Positions 44,309 to 53,596 of a stretch of DNA of 64,000 nucleotides are shown here, piece after piece. Numbering within the stretch: the first letter of the stretch is position 1; every line of letters starts with the position of its first letter. This stretch comes from CAWGXG01 sp963826505 (GTDB lineage Bacteria; Chloroflexota; Anaerolineae; Aggregatilineales; Aggregatilineaceae). The notes below the pieces were generated by a model. The model had not been told where the DNA came from. It saw only the letters and a program-made list of their open reading frames with translations, and searched no databases. The stretch is from NCBI GenBank assembly GCA_963826505.1, contig CAWGXG010000008.1, positions 496,001-560,000 on the forward strand, given 5' to 3'. The position numbers and the translations under genes were made by a program.

Positions 44309-44995
44309 ATGGCTGAGAGAATTCTCGTTATCGACGATGAAGACGTCACGCTGGAATTGATCACCATTCTGCTAGAGCGGCGCGGATTTGAAGTCGTGCG
44401 ATCCCTGCGTGCCGAGGATGGGCTGCGCAAAGCCTACCGCACACATCCCGATTTGATCTTGCTGGATATTATGATGCCCGACATGGATGGGTGGGAAGTC
44501 TGCCGCCGCCTGCGGGAATTGTCCGACGTGCCAATTATCTTTCTGACGGCTAAAGATGATGTCCGTGATGTCGTCAAGGGCCTGGAAATGGGCGCTGATG
44601 ACTATATCATCAAGCCCTATGATAATGACGAACTGGTCGCCCGGATTCACGCTCACCTGCGACGCGCGCCCAAACCCGCTGTCTCAGAGGAATTAGTCTT
44701 TGACGGGGGCAATTTCCGTATTAACTTCATCAGCCGTGAAGTCCGTGTCAGAAATAACCCGGTACACCTGACCCCCAAGGAGTTCAACCTGTTGGGCGTG
44801 TTGGCGCGCAACTCCGGGCGTGTGATTACGCGGACGGATCTCGTAAAAGAGGCGTGGGGTCCCGAATACGGCGACGCGATCGACAGTCTGAAACTGTATA
44901 TTCATTACCTGCGCCAGAAAGTCGAGCGCGATCCCCAAAATCCCACGTACATCCTTACATCGCGCGGCGTGGGATATCGTTTTGCCGATATCTGA
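44309..44995 (+). CDS. OmpR/PhoB-type response regulator
   Basis: The protein has 228 residues. The receiver has all key residues: Asp10-Glu11 (VIDDEDV), phospho-acceptor Asp53 (LLDIMMPDMDG) and Lys in IIKPYDNDEL. The winged helix is typical (LTPKEFNLLGVLARNSGRV, SLKLYIHYLRQKVE, YILTSRGVGYRF). The GGTGAGG site precedes the ATG. No sensor kinase is adjacent; the GAF histidine kinase at 51.5 kb is the only one in the window. Confidence 0.93.
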   Translation: MAERILVIDDEDVTLELITILLERRGFEVVRSLRAEDGLRKAYRTHPDLILLDIMMPDMDGWEVCRRLRELSDVPIIFLTAKDDVRDVVKGLEMGADDYIIKPYDNDELVARIHAHLRRAPKPAVSEELVFDGGNFRINFISREVRVRNNPVHLTPKEFNLLGVLARNSGRVITRTDLVKEAWGPEYGDAIDSLKLYIHYLRQKVERDPQNPTYILTSRGVGYRFADI

Positions 44996-45020
44996 TGCGC
45001 GATAGATGTCACTGGAATGA

Positions 45021-45051
45021 AAAAACGGTGCTGCGCATTGGGCAGCACCGT
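45021..45051 (-). terminator. intrinsic terminator for the TPR cluster
   Basis: ACGGTGCTGC and GCAGCACCGT form a 10-base-pair stem with a 7-base loop. On the minus strand it is followed by five T, so it ends the minus-strand transcript; it may also stop the convergent regulator gene. Confidence 0.75.
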
Positions 45052-45085
45052 ACTATGTAAATCCGGTTCAGTCGTGCCCTCCGCT

Positions 45086-45496
45086 TCAGACGATACCCCA
45101 GGCGACAATTGCGGCCCCCGCCGCGGCTCCAATGGCAATGATCAGCAACAAACGCATCGCCCGGCGGCGGCGCGATAAACGTCTTTTGTGAGGGCCGGTT
45201 TCCGTCGTCGACTCTTGCAGACGTTTTTCATCCAGTAAATGAATCTGGCGGCGGGCCGTGGGGTGCGTGGGGTTGAGCTCCAAAACGTTCTCAAAACAGA
45301 CGCGTCGATCTTCATCTGTTTCTACGACACTCGCCAGCCACAGCCAAATTTGCTCGTGATACGGATCGATCACAATCGCCTGGCGAAATAGATCGTGGGC
45401 TTTCGCATTGTCGCCGCGCTTGGCTGCTTCTTTGCCCTCTTTGAACAGTTTCAGAAAATCGCGCGGCGCGTTTAGCATGTCTGATGAGATGCCCAT
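45086..45496 (-). CDS. short TPR-TM protein (paralogue a)
   Basis: The protein has 136 residues from the ATG at 45496, which follows GGAGAGGGA. One TPR-like unit (KEGKEAAKRGDNAKAHDLFR ... IWLWLASVVETDEDRRVCFE ... NPTHPTARRQI) is followed by a basic stretch and a C-terminal TM (LLLIIAIGAAAGAAIVAWGIV). The same N-terminal unit opens the three genes upstream. No extracellular part remains, so it looks like the family's minimal form. Confidence 0.68.
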   Translation of the reverse strand: MGISSDMLNAPRDFLKLFKEGKEAAKRGDNAKAHDLFRQAIVIDPYHEQIWLWLASVVETDEDRRVCFENVLELNPTHPTARRQIHLLDEKRLQESTTETGPHKRRLSRRRRAMRLLLIIAIGAAAGAAIVAWGIV

Positions 45497-45648
45497 GCGG
45501 AAATTCCCTCTCCTGTCTTCGCTTATCACACTACCTACTGTATTCTAGCACACTATTGCCTGCGCGCCGCTGTTGCCGGTATGTCGTTTTGATAGCGCAG
45601 ATCAAAAACACCGGGAATTCCCCGGTGTCCTGTGCGCTGGTTTCGGGC

Positions 45649-47193
45649 TCAATCGCCCCAATCATTCGCAATGTCGGTGTGGGGCGATGTGGTGAGCTGG
45701 TAGGTCTGTTTGCTCAAGAAATCGTAGATGAATACGTCCCAGTTGCCCGTGCGATCCGATGAGAACACAACATATCGTCCATCCGGCGAGAAACGCGGCT
45801 GGATGTCATTCGCGTCGGATTCGATGATCTTTTCAGTCCCACCAAAACCGCTGGCGGCAATGCGGTAAATGTCGTTTTGCTGGCTGTCTGCGGTGTGCGC
45901 CTGAAAGACGATGTACTGACCATCGGGTGACCAATCGGGCGCTGCCTCGATCAAATCGGCGCCATTGCTGGTCAGGTTGGTGATTTTGCCGCTGGCCAAC
46001 GTGTAGACGCGCAATTCTACCGGAGCGTTGAAATCGAGCTTGGCGAGATCCGCCGCGTAGACGATGCGCCCTCCGTCCGGAGAATACGCTGGCCAGCTCT
46101 CCGCGGCGTCGTCAGTCGTGAGGCGTTCAAGGGCGTCGACGTTGCCATTCGGATCCGCCAGCGACAAGCGAAACAGATCTTCGGTTGGCGCGCCAAGCCC
46201 GCGCGCTGCGAAGGTGATCCATTGACCATCCGGCGACCAGGCCGGCGCTTCCTGATTTTGCAGGGTGGGGATGCCCGTCCAATATTTGCTGGCGGCACGT
46301 TGATCAGTCCCCTGAATGCTGTCAAGCACCAGCAACTGCTCGCGCGTACCGGGTGCATACATGATGAACGCGTACTGGCTGCTATCCGGCGACAACACCG
46401 GCGTATGGCCGCGTGTCGTCCCCTGAGTGACCGTGCGCTGGGCGCTGCCGTCGGCTTTGATCAACACGATAGGTTGGTTGTTCGGATCGCCGGGGACCTG
46501 TCCTGACCGCATAATGATTTCGCCGGGCAGGCCCGCGGGCGGAGCCGGGAATACGGTCGATGGAATCTCAGGAATGGGCGTAACTGAGGGGACCGGAGTC
46601 CAGGTTGCTGGTGGTGGTGTTTCCGTTGCATCGAGGGCCGACGTCGCGGCTCCAGGCTCAGGAGTGTCCTGATTCGTCTGGTCTACGGGCTGCGGCTGGG
46701 CAGGCTGTGGCGTGTTGGTATTGGATGAGTTCTGCGCGGGTGAGTTGAGCGCGGCCTCAGTCACTTTGGATGGCGGGTTATTGTCGTTCTTGTTTCCGCC
46801 CCCTAGCATGGCCACGAGCAGGATCACCAGGATGACCACAGCTGCAACGCCTAGCCCAATTGCAATGTAGACCGTTCTACGCGCTACGCCGCCGCCATTG
46901 CCCATAAGGGTTGCTTGCCCGTCCGGGGCGGAGTTTGTCTCCAATTGTTCGAGCAGTCGTTTCGCGCGCGCATTGTAGGGGTTGATGACCAGCACATTGC
47001 CCAGACAGACCCGCTTTTCGTCGAGGTCATCCGTGACGGCGGCGAGCCAGAACCAGGCTTTTTCGTTACGTTGGTCTTGCTCGACTACTTGTTCCAACAG
47101 CGTGCGAGCGTGGGTCTTGTCACCAGTACGGGCCGCCTCAATGCCTTCTTTGAGCAGGTCACCATTCTGGGGTGTTTCGTCCTGATCGGTCAT
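45649..47193 (-). CDS. TPR-TM-TolB-like propeller protein (paralogue b)
   Basis: The protein has 514 residues: an N-terminal TPR-like unit (GIEAARTGDKTHARTLLEQV), one TM (VYIAIGLGVAAVVILVILLV), a Gln/Pro/Thr linker, then several PD40/TolB-like blades marked by WSPDGQWITFAA, YSPDGGRIVYAAD, WSPDGQYIVFQAH and FSPDGRYVVFSSD. The TPR is probably cytoplasmic and the propeller outside, where such domains bind proteins or glycans. Function unknown. Confidence 0.78.
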   Translation of the reverse strand: MTDQDETPQNGDLLKEGIEAARTGDKTHARTLLEQVVEQDQRNEKAWFWLAAVTDDLDEKRVCLGNVLVINPYNARAKRLLEQLETNSAPDGQATLMGNGGGVARRTVYIAIGLGVAAVVILVILLVAMLGGGNKNDNNPPSKVTEAALNSPAQNSSNTNTPQPAQPQPVDQTNQDTPEPGAATSALDATETPPPATWTPVPSVTPIPEIPSTVFPAPPAGLPGEIIMRSGQVPGDPNNQPIVLIKADGSAQRTVTQGTTRGHTPVLSPDSSQYAFIMYAPGTREQLLVLDSIQGTDQRAASKYWTGIPTLQNQEAPAWSPDGQWITFAARGLGAPTEDLFRLSLADPNGNVDALERLTTDDAAESWPAYSPDGGRIVYAADLAKLDFNAPVELRVYTLASGKITNLTSNGADLIEAAPDWSPDGQYIVFQAHTADSQQNDIYRIAASGFGGTEKIIESDANDIQPRFSPDGRYVVFSSDRTGNWDVFIYDFLSKQTYQLTTSPHTDIANDWGD

Positions 47194-47333
47194 ATCGCCC
47201 TCCCACGGATCGCACCGTGAATCGCAAGTGTTCTAAATGTTGGCGCAAGGCGCGCGATGTGTCAAACCATTCGACCGTATGCATCACGCCCGGTGAGTGG
47301 GTCAGGTTGCATGGGCGGCATGATGATTTGGAG

Positions 47334-48911
47334 TTATGGCTTCCAAACTGGGTAGCGTACGTCGCCATCGCTAGTCGTAACCCGCTGAATATCGCTGCCG
47401 TCCGGATGGATGACGAACAGATCATAATTCGGCCCTATGCGGTTCGAGCTGAAGACGATCCATTCTCCGTCAGGCGACCACGCCGGGTCTTGTTCTTCAA
47501 AGGGCACATCCCGGACCAAAAGCGCTCGTTCGCCATCACCGTTCGCAGTCATCACATACAAATCGTTGTTGACGCGGCGGTTCGAAATGAACACAATGCT
47601 TTGCCCGTCCGGTGACCAGGCTGGCGCGTAGCTGCTGTTGTCATTATCTGTAAGCTGCTTGAGGTCGGAGCCTGAGGGCGTCATGCGCCAGACCTCCAGT
47701 TCGCCTGGCCCGCCAAGGTCGGATGCAAAGGCAATAGTCTGGCCATCTGGTGACCAGGCGGGATAGCGATCCTCACCATCGTTTTGAGTGACGGTTAGGA
47801 GGTTACTGCCATTGTATGACACCGTGTAGATGTCATAATCTCCGTTTTGATCGGAGGCAAAGGCCAGTTGTGTCCCATCAGGGGACCAGGAGAGGCTCTC
47901 GATGTTCGGCGCAAACAGCGACGTAATGCGTTGTGCAGTGCCGCCTTGTGGTCCGATCATAAACACATCTTCGAATTCGCTCGTTATGTCTTGATCGGAC
48001 TGATAAGAGACTTTGGCGACGAAGGCGATGGACGTTCCGTCAGGCGAGTACGCGGCGTCGAGGGCGTCTTCCAGCGCGGGAGAATGATCTGGCGCGGAGA
48101 CAATATCATCCGGAAGCTGGATCATAACGCGCTGTTCGTCGGACCCATCCGCATTCAGGGTGAGCAGCGCCCAGTTGGTTTGTCCATCGAGCGCTGCCGA
48201 CGCGAGCAGGCCGTAACTTGATAACGGTGGCGGTTCTGGCGTCATAGTTGGTGTAACCGAGGGAGTCCACGTTGCTGTAGGAGTCCAGGTGGCAGGCAGG
48301 GTTTCGCGCGGCGGCTGTGTCTGCAGTTCTCCGCCGAAAGGCGTTGGGCTGATGTATCCTACGGATTGCAGCGTGTAGGTAGGCAGCGGCGCTGGGACCA
48401 GCGGAGACTCCGGGGTTGCCGAGGCGGTCGTCTTGTCGGATTGCGTCGAATTCCACAGCAGCAAGATACCGATGATGATCAAACCAACGGCTAGAATCGA
48501 TAGAAGTGTGAACATTATCGGAGAAATTCCGCGACGGCGGCGAGCATGGGCTTTTAATACGGCCTCACGCTCAAGTTCACTGCTGCGGTCCGATCGCGAT
48601 CGCGAAGATCGCATGTCCTGCCGGGCTGTAGCCGCTCCCGCAGGCGGAGCGGCTGGGGAGGACGTCGTTTGTAAGCGTGCAAGTGCCTGTCGTGCCCGGT
48701 CGTTATTCGGATTGATTTCGAGCACTTTTTGCAGGCAGGAACGCCGCTCTGGCGTCGATTCTGCAACTGAGGCCATCCAGATCCACGCCAGCTCGTTGTT
48801 CGGCTCGCGCTGAATGACTTGTTCCAAGATAGCGCGCGCTACGGGCCGGTTGCCGTTTTGAGCCGCTTCGATTGCCGTCCGCAAAAGGGAATTCGTATCA
48901 TCATTCGCCAC
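47334..48911 (-). CDS. TPR-TM-TolB-like propeller protein (paralogue c)
   Basis: The protein has 525 residues with the same order as its neighbour: TPR-like unit (AIEAAQNGNRPVARAILEQV, AWIWMASVAEST), basic stretch, TM (SPIMFTLLSILAVGLIIIGI), Thr/Pro linker, then blades with YSPDGTSIAFVAK, WSPDGTQLAFASD, WSPDGQTIAFASD, WSPDGQSIVFISN and WSPDGEWIVFSSN. It stops 140 bases before the paralogue b start. The two probably arose by duplication. Confidence 0.78.
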   Translation of the reverse strand: MANDDTNSLLRTAIEAAQNGNRPVARAILEQVIQREPNNELAWIWMASVAESTPERRSCLQKVLEINPNNDRARQALARLQTTSSPAAPPAGAATARQDMRSSRSRSDRSSELEREAVLKAHARRRRGISPIMFTLLSILAVGLIIIGILLLWNSTQSDKTTASATPESPLVPAPLPTYTLQSVGYISPTPFGGELQTQPPRETLPATWTPTATWTPSVTPTMTPEPPPLSSYGLLASAALDGQTNWALLTLNADGSDEQRVMIQLPDDIVSAPDHSPALEDALDAAYSPDGTSIAFVAKVSYQSDQDITSEFEDVFMIGPQGGTAQRITSLFAPNIESLSWSPDGTQLAFASDQNGDYDIYTVSYNGSNLLTVTQNDGEDRYPAWSPDGQTIAFASDLGGPGELEVWRMTPSGSDLKQLTDNDNSSYAPAWSPDGQSIVFISNRRVNNDLYVMTANGDGERALLVRDVPFEEQDPAWSPDGEWIVFSSNRIGPNYDLFVIHPDGSDIQRVTTSDGDVRYPVWKP

Positions 48912-49070
48912 GGCCAGTTTTCCTTGAGTGATTGCCAGGGTTCAACCAGTAATCTTATACCCGGACACCGCGCAAAGCCAGATGGGGCTGACTTCATCTG
49001 GCTTGCAAGTCGGATTATGTCCTGGGGCTGAGGGGAAATGCAATGGGTGTGTCAACGCAGTGCAGCAATA

Positions 49071-49436
49071 TCACCCAATAGCCAAGAGTACTGCAAACAC
49101 GCATACGACGAGCACCAGAATGATCCCAATCGTGATCAGACCGTAGCGCAACACGACGGTATTGCTGGAAACCCGTTTCTTCTGGAGTTTGTCAAGTTCT
49201 TTGCGCGCCGCTGTGTTTTGGGGGTTGATTTGCAGCACAGTGTTGAGAAACCGAACGCGATCTTCGGGCGATTCTGCCACGGCTGCCATCCAGAGCCACG
49301 CGCGTTCATTTTGTTTATCAGAGTCGAGAATTTGCTGAAAAATCACACGCGCGTTTTGTTTGTTGCCTTGGCGGGCGCTCTGAATGCCAAACTGCATCAG
49401 TTGTTCGAGGTTCGGGGTGTTGGTATCGACATCCAT
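49071..49436 (-). CDS. short TPR-TM protein (paralogue d)
   Basis: The protein has 121 residues from the ATG at 49436; an in-frame ATG at 49490 would add 18 residues. It consists of the same TPR-like unit (FGIQSARQGNKQNARVIFQQ, AWLWMAAVAESPEDRVRFLN) and a C-terminal TM (YGLITIGIILVLVVCVFAVL). It is the first gene of the four-gene minus-strand cluster. Confidence 0.65.
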   Translation of the reverse strand: MDVDTNTPNLEQLMQFGIQSARQGNKQNARVIFQQILDSDKQNERAWLWMAAVAESPEDRVRFLNTVLQINPQNTAARKELDKLQKKRVSSNTVVLRYGLITIGIILVLVVCVFAVLLAIG

Positions 49437-49641
49437 ATCTATCCGCACTCCCTCTTTGCCTGTAACAATAGCGCCAACAATCTCTGACACTATCCTAACA
49501 CCTTTATAGTCGCATCTCTGTTGGATGGCAAGTTTGAAAACCGTAAAAAACCCCGTCCATGGCTGAATCGAGCCGCTTTCATAAGCAGCAATTCAAAGGG
49601 ACTCAGGGGGTTAGGTTAGGGCGGTGTGCCCTGAGGGAACG

Positions 49642-49670
49642 TTGACGGTACAATGGGGATGCGGCACAAT
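49642..49670 (+). promoter_or_regulatory. promoter for the PfkB kinase gene
   Basis: TTGACG (49642-49647) and CACAAT (49665-49670) are 17 bases apart, 54 bases before the ATG at 49724, which follows AAAGGAG. Confidence 0.5.
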
Positions 49671-49723
49671 CGCAACCTGTTGCACCATTTTCTGCGTATT
49701 CATGATCAAAGGAGCGGCCCCTC

Positions 49724-50659
49724 ATGGCTTCGGAACGACCGGTAATTGTCATCGGGGCGTCAGGAGTAGACATCAAGGCCCGCCCCTTGACCGGCTGGCA
49801 GATGGGCATGTCGCATGGCGGTACCGTTCGGAACAGCGTGGGCGGAGTAGCCCGCAACGTGTCCGAGAACCTGGCGCGGCTTGAAGTCTCTACTGTGCTG
49901 TTTTCGGCGGTGGGCCAGGATCATTCCGGCGATTTCTTGCTGGAGCATACGGCGCGTGCAGGGGTGGATATCAGCCGTGTGCTGCGCCTGGAGGATACAC
50001 GCACGGGAACGTATGTCGCAATTGTCGATCACACTGGTCAGCTTGTGATTGCGGTCAGCGAGTACGACATCGTGAGTGCTGTGTCTCCCTCCTATCTACA
50101 ACGCCAACGCCTGCTGTTTTCTCAAGCGGCGATGGCGGTGATTGATGCCAACCTGTCGGACAGGACTCTCCGATCCGTGTTCCTGTGGGCTAAACGCTAC
50201 GATCTTCCTGTGTGTGCGGATCCCACCTCACGAGAGCTGGCCCCCAAGCTTATTCCCTATCTCGATCGACTGTTTCTGGTGACTCCTGATGCGGTTGAGG
50301 CGGCGGTGTTGTGCGGCGAGTCCAGCACGCCGGACACTCGCGAGGGCGCGCTCGGGTTGGCCCAAGGTCTTGTCGCCCGGGGCGTGAAGATCGCGATTGT
50401 GACGTTAGGGGACAAGGGCGTCGTGTACGCTGACGGGAGCAGCGCCGGGCATGTTCCGGCGATGCGCACGCCTGTGGTCGATCCTACCGGGGCCGGTGAT
50501 GCTTTGACGGCGGCGGTGATCTTTGGGTTGCTGAACGCTATGCCGCTGGATGAGGCTGTCCGACTGGGCGTTTCGGCAGCGGCTCTCACGCTGCGCACAC
50601 GTGAAACCGTCTCACCCGATCTGAATCCGGACTGGCTGTATGACGCGCTCGTTCTTTAG
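49724..50659 (+). CDS. PfkB-family kinase, pseudouridine-kinase-like
   Basis: The protein has 311 residues. PfkB signatures are GGVARNVSENLARL near residue 45 and DPTGAGDALTAAV near the end, with catalytic Asp 259. The N-terminal VIGASGVDIKARP and the GGVARNxxENLARL form match pseudouridine kinase (PsuK) better than ribokinase or fructokinase. A PsuG glycosidase is not next to it, so the substrate stays open. Confidence 0.8.
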   Translation: MASERPVIVIGASGVDIKARPLTGWQMGMSHGGTVRNSVGGVARNVSENLARLEVSTVLFSAVGQDHSGDFLLEHTARAGVDISRVLRLEDTRTGTYVAIVDHTGQLVIAVSEYDIVSAVSPSYLQRQRLLFSQAAMAVIDANLSDRTLRSVFLWAKRYDLPVCADPTSRELAPKLIPYLDRLFLVTPDAVEAAVLCGESSTPDTREGALGLAQGLVARGVKIAIVTLGDKGVVYADGSSAGHVPAMRTPVVDPTGAGDALTAAVIFGLLNAMPLDEAVRLGVSAAALTLRTRETVSPDLNPDWLYDALVL

Positions 50660-50787
50660 ACAGGCCATTGGCACCGATTTGACCAAGGCGTCACGTTCAA
50701 AAATACGAGCAAGATGTGGCATTTGTCGCCCTGTCACGGTGTATGCTTAAGAAAATTCTGTGATATGTGTAACCCGGCGAGTATCTT

Positions 50788-51492
50788 ATGACAACTGACA
50801 AGACGATTCTCAAACTCAAGAAACGCTACGCACAGATTGCGCAGATTCTTGTTGACACCTATGGCTATCCGACCTGGCGATCGCAGCTTGCGCCGGTCGA
50901 TGAGCTGGTCAGCACAATCTTGAGTCAGAGTACGACCGATACCAATCGAGACATGGCATTTGATTCTCTTAAGGCACGCTTTCCGTCTTGGGAAGAAGTG
51001 CGCGATGCGCCGTTGTCTGAAGTCATCGCGGCGATTCGTTCCGCCGGGCTTTCCAACCAGAAGGGCCCGCGTATCCAGGCGGCTCTACGCACGATTACCC
51101 TTGAACGTGGTGAAATTACGCTGGATTTCCTGGCGGAGATGCCTATCCATGAGGCGAAATCCTGGCTGATGCAGATTGACGGCATCGGTCCGAAGACGGC
51201 GGCCATCATTTTGCTGTTTGCGTTCGGCAAACCCGCCTTTCCGGTCGATACGCATGTCCATCGCGTGACCCAACGGTTGGGGCTGATCGGCGCGAAGACC
51301 AGCGCGGAACGGGCTCACGACGAATTGGAGGCTATTATCCCGCCGGAGGACTATTACCCGGCCCATCTGAATTTGATCCGGCATGGACGCGAGATTTGTC
51401 ACGCCCGCCGGCCTCGCTGTGAAATCTGCCCATTAACGGCCCTCTGCGATTATTATCACAACGTGACCTTTGACGGGGATGACCATGGCTAA
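50788..51492 (+). CDS. nth: endonuclease III-type DNA glycosylase/AP lyase
   Basis: The protein has 234 residues. The helix-hairpin-helix GIGPKTAAIIL carries catalytic Lys 136, and Asp 154 in FPVDTHVHRV follows at the correct distance. The C-terminal iron-sulfur motif is C-x6-C-x2-C-x5-C (from CHARRPRCEIC to ALCDYY). It excises oxidised pyrimidines in base-excision repair. Its stop overlaps an ATG at 51485 that may belong to the histidine kinase. Confidence 0.92.
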   Translation: MTTDKTILKLKKRYAQIAQILVDTYGYPTWRSQLAPVDELVSTILSQSTTDTNRDMAFDSLKARFPSWEEVRDAPLSEVIAAIRSAGLSNQKGPRIQAALRTITLERGEITLDFLAEMPIHEAKSWLMQIDGIGPKTAAIILLFAFGKPAFPVDTHVHRVTQRLGLIGAKTSAERAHDELEAIIPPEDYYPAHLNLIRHGREICHARRPRCEICPLTALCDYYHNVTFDGDDHG

Positions 51493-51548
51493 TCCAGAAA
51501 AAGGGACTCTGCATAAACTCGATCTCGGCTATCACCAACGCGCTTCAG

Positions 51549-53384
51549 ATGATGGCGCTGCTGCGCAGCCAGGTACAGTCAGGTGCCGTGGACCTGGCCT
51601 ATTTGGATGCACGGTTGGCCGGCCTGGAACGTGTGCTGGAAGACGTGGCCACCATCCAGCAGAACTCAACGCACCAAAAGCGATTGGCTGCGTTATATGA
51701 GGTGAGCCGTGTGCTGGGCTCATCTCTTGATTTGCAGATCGTTCTGGATCAGGTGATGGATGCTATTATCCAGCTCACTGAGGCCGAGCGCGGATTTTTG
51801 ATGCTGCTTGATGATGACGGTAATTTGCGCGTGCGGGTAGCGCGCAATCTCGATCAGGAGAGTCTGGAGAGCGGCGAATTTGCCGTCAGTCGGACGATCA
51901 GCCATGAGGTGGTCAACTCCGGCAGTCCCGTTGTTTCTACCAATGCACAAACTGATCCTCGTTTCGCAGGGCAGGCGAGCATTATCGCCCGCGCGCTGCG
52001 CAGCATAATGGCCAGCCCGCTGCGGGCACGCGGCAACATCATCGGTGTCGTGTATGTGGACAATCGCATGCGTGCGGGCATATTCTCCGAAAAAGATCTG
52101 GAAGTGCTCGAAGCAATCGCGGCTCAAGCTGCGATCGCGATCGACAATGCCCGCCTGTATGGCGAAAAAGACCAGGCGCTGGCAGATCGTGCCGAAGAGT
52201 TGACCATGCTGCAATGGATCGACAGGGAACTTAACGAATCGCTGGATACGGCACACGCCATGCAAGTTACGCTGGAATGGTCGTCGCGGTTGTGCCATGC
52301 AGAAAGCGCCAGCCTGGGGTTTTATGATCGGGAGGCGCACGTCGTACGTTTGATGGCGCATTACGGCGAGCCGGACGAATTTTCTGATACGCCTGAGCTT
52401 TCACTGAGTCACCCACTCATCGGGCAGGTGTTCGAAACCGAACAGGCCGCGCTCCAGAAATCAGGGCCGGGCGTCTTGCCCGCGCGCACTGTGTTGTGTG
52501 TCCCTATTCAACGCGAAAATACGGTGATTGGCATTGTGACTCTGGCTGCGTCGCGCGCCGACGCCTTCGACGAAGACGCGCAGGCGTTGGTGTCGCGACT
52601 GGCAGATCGCGCGGCGATCGCAATCGAAAATGGGCGGCTGTACGACGCCGTTCAGGCTGCAAACCGGGCAAAATCGGAATTTGTGAGTCTGGTCGCGCAC
52701 GAGCTGAAGGTACCGATGACCAGCATCAGCGGTTACGCTGATTTGCTGGGGATGGCTGGTACGTTGAGCATTCAACAATCGGCTTTCGTAAAGACGATCA
52801 AGAACAACGTTCACCGGATGAATGTTCTGGTCAGCGATTTGAACGACATCAGCCGCATCGAAAGCGGACAGCTTAAGGTCACGCTGGAGCAGATCGATAT
52901 CAAGACCGCCGTTGAGGAAGCTAAGGATGGGGTCATGCGCCAGATTGACGAGCGCAAACATACGTTTGTGGAGGACCTGAACAGCGAGCTACCACTGGTA
53001 CGCGGCGATCGCAGCCGGGTGATTCAGGTGCTTGTGAACCTGTTGAGCAATGCCTACAAGTATACGCCTGACGGTGGCACAATTAAGCTGAGCGCATATG
53101 CCACGCAAGATGCCATCCGCGTCGCAGTCGAGGATTCTGGGGTAGGCATGACGCCCGAACAGATCGCCCGGCTGGGGACGAAGTTCTGGCGCGCGGACAA
53201 TGCCCATGTGACGGCCCAGCCTGGCACCGGATTAGGGTTGGCGATTACACAAAATCTGCTGGCGTTGATGGGCGGCGGCTTGGAAGTATTCAGCACACCG
53301 GGGTTGGGCAGCACCTTCACCGCCACGCTGCCGCTTCATCGAGCTGAGACAGTAGCCCCGGACGGGGGGCAACATCCAACTTGA
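51549..53384 (+). CDS. GAF-GAF sensor histidine kinase
   Basis: The protein has 611 residues from the ATG at 51549, with no membrane segment. GAF1 spans about 30-200 (LDQVMDAIIQLTEAERGFLML) and GAF2 about 215-375. The H-box FVSLVAHELKVPMTSISGY has His 384. N-box NLLSNAYKYTPDG, G1 VEDSGVGM and G2 GTGLGLAI show an intact ATPase. It is a soluble sensor; the ligand is unknown. The start lacks a good ribosome site, and a better-placed ATG at 51485 is in another frame, so the N-terminus is uncertain. Confidence 0.88.
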   Translation: MMALLRSQVQSGAVDLAYLDARLAGLERVLEDVATIQQNSTHQKRLAALYEVSRVLGSSLDLQIVLDQVMDAIIQLTEAERGFLMLLDDDGNLRVRVARNLDQESLESGEFAVSRTISHEVVNSGSPVVSTNAQTDPRFAGQASIIARALRSIMASPLRARGNIIGVVYVDNRMRAGIFSEKDLEVLEAIAAQAAIAIDNARLYGEKDQALADRAEELTMLQWIDRELNESLDTAHAMQVTLEWSSRLCHAESASLGFYDREAHVVRLMAHYGEPDEFSDTPELSLSHPLIGQVFETEQAALQKSGPGVLPARTVLCVPIQRENTVIGIVTLAASRADAFDEDAQALVSRLADRAAIAIENGRLYDAVQAANRAKSEFVSLVAHELKVPMTSISGYADLLGMAGTLSIQQSAFVKTIKNNVHRMNVLVSDLNDISRIESGQLKVTLEQIDIKTAVEEAKDGVMRQIDERKHTFVEDLNSELPLVRGDRSRVIQVLVNLLSNAYKYTPDGGTIKLSAYATQDAIRVAVEDSGVGMTPEQIARLGTKFWRADNAHVTAQPGTGLGLAITQNLLALMGGGLEVFSTPGLGSTFTATLPLHRAETVAPDGGQHPT

Positions 53385-53398
53385 GAAGCAGTTCTCAA
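53381..53398 (+). terminator. small inverted repeat at the kinase 3' end
   Basis: TTGAGAA and TTCTCAA arms with a 4-base loop overlap the histidine-kinase stop. A T-tract is lacking. The repeat ends where the tRNA-Leu promoter begins. Confidence 0.35.
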
Positions 53399-53428
53399 TT
53401 GACGATCCCGCGTCGTTCGTGCTACACT
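53399..53428 (+). promoter_or_regulatory. promoter of tRNA-Leu
   Basis: TTGACG (53399-53404) and TACACT (53423-53428) are 18 bases apart, ending 30 bases before the mature tRNA. Confidence 0.55.
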
Positions 53429-53458
53429 TCTAGCCGTTGCAAAGAGTGACCCAGGCAA

Positions 53459-53541
53459 GGGGCAGTGGCGAAATGGCAGACGCCGCGGACTTAAAATCCG
53501 CTGAGGGAAACCTCGTGTGAGTTCGAATCTCACCTGCCCTA
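53459..53541 (+). tRNA. tRNA-Leu (anticodon TAA)
   Basis: An 83-base class II tRNA. Acceptor GGGGCAG pairs with CTGCCCT (one G-T pair at the tip), discriminator A. The D-arm GCGAAATGGCAGACGC, anticodon stem GCGGA/TCCGC with loop CTTAAAA (anticodon TAA), a long variable arm (GAGG...CCTC) and the T-arm with GTTCGAATC are all present. CCA is not encoded. Confidence 0.93.
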
Positions 53542-53567
53542 TGGTGTATGGTCCGGGTCTTGAAAAG

Positions 53568-53596
53568 AAGCGCCTCACGAGGTGCTTTTCTTTTTG
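53568..53596 (+). terminator. intrinsic terminator of tRNA-Leu
   Basis: AAGCGCCT and AGGTGCTT form an 8-base-pair stem (one G-T pair) with loop CACG, followed by TTCTTTTT. Confidence 0.8.
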
